Source: an uncultured Ancrocorticia sp. (GTDB lineage Bacteria; Actinomycetota; Actinomycetes; Actinomycetales; Actinomycetaceae). Taken from it: DNA of 9,013 nt. Numbering within the stretch: position 1 is the stretch's first letter; each line of letters begins with the position of its first letter. This document shows positions 6,512-9,013 of the stretch, piece after piece. The stretch spans positions 1 through 9,013 of the forward strand of contig CAJPTB010000060.1 of NCBI GenBank assembly GCA_905373325.1, written 5' to 3'. The notes beneath the pieces were generated by a model, which saw only the letters and a program-made list of their open reading frames with translations, had not been told where the DNA came from and did not search any database. Made by a program: the position numbers and the translations under genes.

Positions 6512-6734
6512 CTTCCCTCCCAATCGGGTAGAAACTAAAACCCACGCCAATTCCCGGGATATTCACGAATGCCACGCTCACCGCCAAAGCGTTCGGCGCG
6601 GGCCGAGAGACCGGTGCGTCAAACAGCCTTCGGCCCGTGCACCGCCTTTGTCACTATGTCTCTCTAAAAAATGAGCCTACAGGATTGAACGGCTGCGAAC
6701 TGCGGGTTTTCCACGCCTTCCCTTGAGGTAGAAG
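6512..6734 (-). promoter_or_regulatory. Leader/promoter region of copy D
   Basis: The Shine-Dalgarno lies at about 6514-6521. Upstream are blocks shared with the copy A leader, the clearest being 6706-6734, which matches 517-545 at 25 of 29 bases. An 11-bp stem with one G-U pair can form between 6596-6606 and 6630-6640. A competing six-base pairing, 6612-6617 with 6639-6644, overlaps its right arm. A CATAGT hexamer on the minus strand (about 6653-6658) could be a -10 box, but no good -35 precedes it. The resemblance to copy A implies inherited regulation. Confidence 0.5.
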
Positions 6735-7153
6735 GGGAGGCAGTGGCGACAAAAGACAACAGTGGCCATGAAGGACGGAAGAGAGGGTAAGAGCGGAAAG
6801 GAAGAGAGGAGGGGAAGAGACGATAAGGGACGGCAAGAACGATAAAGGCACAGAAGAAATTACTTATGACCGAAGAAAAGGCAAGGTAAGAGAATGGACA
6901 GAGTAAGGATCGTGGGAAAGGACAACTGTGGAAGAAAAATAAGATGGCCCCGCAGGGAAACCGCGAAAAATAGACCAAGCTCCACCTGGCGGGATGAAGG
7001 AAAAATTCAGACGAGGGAAACGCCGAAAAACAAGGCAGGTTCAAAACGGAAATAGAATATTGTGCGGGACCGATGCAATACACAAGCGAAACGACGTGCA
7101 AAACGCAAACGTAGCGACGCGCAGAACCTACGCGTAAAGACGCACGCATAAAA
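6735..7153. other. Purine-biased intergenic stretch without a recognised gene
   Basis: I see no believable gene in this 419-base stretch. The plus strand is strongly purine-rich: 53 of 60 bases in 6781-6840 and 45 of 60 in each of the next two 60-base blocks. The minus strand is therefore a C/T-rich track. Translations of the minus strand are Phe/Ser/Leu/Pro-rich as the base bias alone would give. There is no tRNA-like or rRNA-like sequence and no terminal inverted repeats that would mark an insertion sequence. Confidence 0.5.
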
Positions 7154-7202
7154 CAGGACGGGCACCGCGTGTCCCAAGAGGCTGCGCGCGGCGCCCGTCC
7201 TG
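7154..7202 (-). terminator. Terminator after copy E
   Basis: Arms 7154-7171 and 7185-7202 pair over 18 positions: ten perfect pairs, one mismatch, five pairs, then a G-U and a final pair, with a 13-base loop. The minus strand continues TTTTATGCG, a short T run. It lies about 90 bases after the copy E stop and fits an intrinsic terminator, separating copy E from copy D. Confidence 0.7.
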
Positions 7203-7290
7203 CCTGCTGAGCGAAAGGCCGACAGGCGCGGAGGCTGCTCGCCATGCCTCACTTGTCTGACTTACGCGCCTGCCGCCTGCTCGCTGCGAT

Positions 7291-8859
7291 TCAGCTCCCC
7301 GACTTCGAGGAGGCGGGGCAGACGAGGCCGTCCTGCGGGACCTTTCCGGTGAGAAGATATTGGTCTACCGGATCGTTCAGGCAGGAGCCGGCTTTTCCGT
7401 AGGCTGTGTGCCCGTCGCCCTCCCACGTCAGCAGCACCGAGTTGCTCAGCGTCTTATGCAGATTCTGCGCCCAATGATACGGCGTCGCCGGATCGTACTT
7501 CGTGCCGATCACGACGATCGGAGCCGAGCCCTTAGCCTCGTACGGTCCGGGATTGGCCTTCGGATGGTAGGGCCAGAGCGAGCATATATCGGTTCCCTCC
7601 ATCATCGACGAGCCGAAAACGGGCGCCTCCGTCCGCAGCTTATCGGCGTACTGCTGATACTCGGCCCTCGGCGAAGGCACATAGTCGGCGCAGTTGATCG
7701 CCCAGAAGGCTTCCTTGCCGTTGTTCTTGAACTTGTTTCCCTGGCGCTCCTCAAACAGGTCGTAGAACCTTAGGATGTCCGAACCGTCGTTCTGCTCGAC
7801 CAGCTGGGAGAGCCCCTGATCCAGGTAGGTCCAGAACGCTTCGCGGTACATCATGCTTATTACGGTAGAGTAAAGCGCGGCTCTATTGAGAGGTCTCTTG
7901 GGATCGGCCGTCGGGAAGGGGCTCTTCAGCGCCTGGTCGAAAAGCGCCTTCATCTTCGCCCTGGCCTCGTCCACAGAGCCTCCGAGCGGGCATCGGCCGG
8001 TGTCCACACAGTGCTGCGCGTAATGTTGGAAGGCCGTTTCGAAGCCGACTATCTGCTCGTACCCCATGCGCGCGCCGCCAAGCTGTGGGTCGACGGCGCC
8101 GTCGAGCACCAGCCTGCCTGCCTTCTTTGGAAAGAGGTTGGCGTACATGCCGCCCAGGGAGGTGCCATAAGAGAAACCGAGGTAATTGAGTTTCTTGTCG
8201 CCCACGAGGCCGCGCAGAATGTCAAGGTCGCGCGCGGCCGACTCCGTGCCGAGGTGCGCAAGCAATTCGCCCGACTTCTCCCGGCATCCCTTCGCCTCCT
8301 GCTCGGTGACGGCTTTGTCCGTCTGCTGCCCTTCCGGGGTGGAGAGGTCGACGTCGGTGTCCATGATCTTGGCCAGCTCGGCGTCGCTCACGCAATCGAC
8401 CGCGGTCGAGGAGCCGACCCCGCGAGGATCGAAGCCCACGATGTCGTACTTGTTCCGAACGGCGGCGCTGAAGGCCTCGGAAGCGTTGGCCGCCAAATCG
8501 ATTCCCGAGCCTCCGGGGCCGCCGGGGTTGACAAACAAAGTCCCGATCGGCTTGCCGTTTGCTGCGGGAACCTTCATCATGGCGATGGTGATCGTCTTGC
8601 CGCCGGGCTTCTTGTAATCCAGCGGAACCTTCACATTCGCGCATTCGTTGGCCGGATGCTTCTTGCATTTCGACCATGCGACCTTCTGCTTGTAAAAGTC
8701 CTCCAGCTTGTTGAGCGCGGTTGCGTTCGGCGATTGGTTTCCGCTCGGGGATGCGCCGTCGGTGGGGCCGTTGCGATTCGAGGCGCCGAGGTCGAGCGAA
8801 CAGCCAGCGAGCAGCAGGGCTGCGGCGAAGAAGGACGCCATGGGCTTGCGAAGGTTCAT
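7291..8859 (-). CDS. Copy E: S33-family alpha/beta-hydrolase lipoprotein (tripeptidyl-aminopeptidase-like)
   Basis: 522 residues. The N-terminus has a type II signal: basic MNLRKP, hydrophobic FFAAALL, then lipobox LLAG-Cys20. The mature enzyme should thus be lipid-anchored on the outer face of the membrane, unlike its neighbours. A short Asn/Ser/Pro linker (21-48) leads to the core: VPLDYKKPGG, NPGGPGGSG (111-119), Ser230 in GFSYGTS, Asp456 in TKYDPAT (the usual RHD replaced by KYD) and His484 in GDGHTAY. Ten cysteines match the paralogues, besides the lipobox one. The C-terminus is short after GLVCPAS. ATG at 8859 is chosen because it includes the positive n-region. AGGAGA touches it, too close for a normal Shine-Dalgarno, while TAGTTT six bases upstream could be a -10 box for a leaderless transcript. 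The internal Met7 has no ribosome-binding site. A family peptidase role is expected; its substrate is unknown. Confidence 0.97.
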   Translation of the reverse strand: MNLRKPMASFFAAALLLAGCSLDLGASNRNGPTDGASPSGNQSPNATALNKLEDFYKQKVAWSKCKKHPANECANVKVPLDYKKPGGKTITIAMMKVPAANGKPIGTLFVNPGGPGGSGIDLAANASEAFSAAVRNKYDIVGFDPRGVGSSTAVDCVSDAELAKIMDTDVDLSTPEGQQTDKAVTEQEAKGCREKSGELLAHLGTESAARDLDILRGLVGDKKLNYLGFSYGTSLGGMYANLFPKKAGRLVLDGAVDPQLGGARMGYEQIVGFETAFQHYAQHCVDTGRCPLGGSVDEARAKMKALFDQALKSPFPTADPKRPLNRAALYSTVISMMYREAFWTYLDQGLSQLVEQNDGSDILRFYDLFEERQGNKFKNNGKEAFWAINCADYVPSPRAEYQQYADKLRTEAPVFGSSMMEGTDICSLWPYHPKANPGPYEAKGSAPIVVIGTKYDPATPYHWAQNLHKTLSNSVLLTWEGDGHTAYGKAGSCLNDPVDQYLLTGKVPQDGLVCPASSKSGS

Positions 8860-8880
8860 TCTCCTAAACTACCTGATCGT
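8860..8880 (-). promoter_or_regulatory. Possible leaderless promoter of copy E
   Basis: The minus strand reads TAGTTT (8871-8866), then AGGAGA, then ATG. TAGTTT fits the actinobacterial TANNNT -10 pattern, and its end lies six bases before the A of ATG, where a leaderless transcript would start. No clear -35 is visible. The alternative is translational coupling: a minus-strand frame open from the right edge ends in TGA overlapping this ATG as ATGA. Confidence 0.4.
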
Positions 8881-9013
8881 CTTCCAAAACGCAGTCCGCT
8901 TGCAGGGGCATGGCGCCCCTGCCGCAGCTGCGGGAAGCCGGCCGGATGGGTTGAAGTTCCCGCCAAAAAGAAGTCCGGGGCCAAAGCCGTCAGCGACGCC
9001 TTGGCCGCCCAGT
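8881..9013. other. Unresolved right flank
   Basis: No gene is firmly identified. A minus-strand frame is open from the edge to a TGA at 8858-8856 that overlaps the copy E start, so the 3' end of an upstream gene is possible. A plus-strand frame covering the same bases also has high third-position G+C and ends in an Ala/Lys-rich segment (VPAKKKSGAKAV), but it has no start codon. Inside lie an 8-bp hairpin (8902-8909 with 8915-8922) and the palindrome CCGCAGCTGCGG (8922-8933). The stretch is too short to decide between these readings. Confidence 0.3.

Noticed and set aside
6512..6550. N-terminal extension of copy D to an ATG at 6550
   Set aside because: A strong Shine-Dalgarno lies inside the extension just before the ATG at 6511, and the signal peptide is already complete from there.
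6664..7245. A 193-codon open frame on the minus strand between copies E and D
   Set aside because: It runs through the copy E terminator, has no ribosome-binding site I can see, and its Phe/Ser/Leu/Pro-rich product follows from the C/T-rich strand. No family resemblance was noticed.

Overview
The window is a tandem array of paralogous secreted alpha/beta-hydrolases, all on the minus strand. Four copies are complete and a fifth is cut by the left edge. All four complete copies show the layout of the actinobacterial tripeptidyl-aminopeptidase family (MEROPS S33, the Streptomyces SlpD/SlpE and mycobacterial CaeA-like type). That layout is a signal peptide, a low-complexity linker, an alpha/beta-hydrolase core with a GFSYG nucleophile elbow, a variable insert, and a TAP-type C-terminal part carrying the catalytic Asp and His. 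The family, the moderately high G+C, the lysine-rich proteins and the TANNNT-type box next to a possibly leaderless start suggest an actinomycete-group bacterium (Actinomycetota, perhaps Actinomycetaceae). The genus cannot be fixed from this sequence.

Transcription runs right to left. From the right edge: 8860-9013 is unresolved flank. Copy E (7291-8859) is the only lipoprotein. A terminator-like hairpin follows at 7154-7202. Next is a 779-base intergenic stretch (6512-7290) with a strongly purine-biased plus strand and the leader of copy D. Copy D (4796-6511) is followed by two GC-rich hairpins (4759-4788, 4697-4726) and a 36-base dyad (4584-4619). Copy C (2759-4510) ends in a 16-bp hairpin (2685-2723), then comes a short AT-rich region with two pairs of direct repeats. 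Copy B (884-2566) is followed by a 40-base-period tandem repeat (761-871) and a good intrinsic terminator (691-752). Then comes the leader of copy A, and the first 97 codons of copy A (1-291).

Hairpins behind each complete copy and a leader in front of each suggest independently transcribed cassettes rather than one operon. The protein sequences group as B with C and D with E. The signal peptide and leader of A resemble those of D. Catalytic residues and ten cysteines are kept in every complete copy, while the linker and a segment between the core and the C-terminal part diverge. The simplest reading is repeated duplication of an exported exopeptidase with diversification of substrate range, localisation (one anchored, the others apparently released) and regulation. 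A role in scavenging extracellular peptides is inference from the family. No mobile element, RNA gene, CRISPR array or other system was seen.
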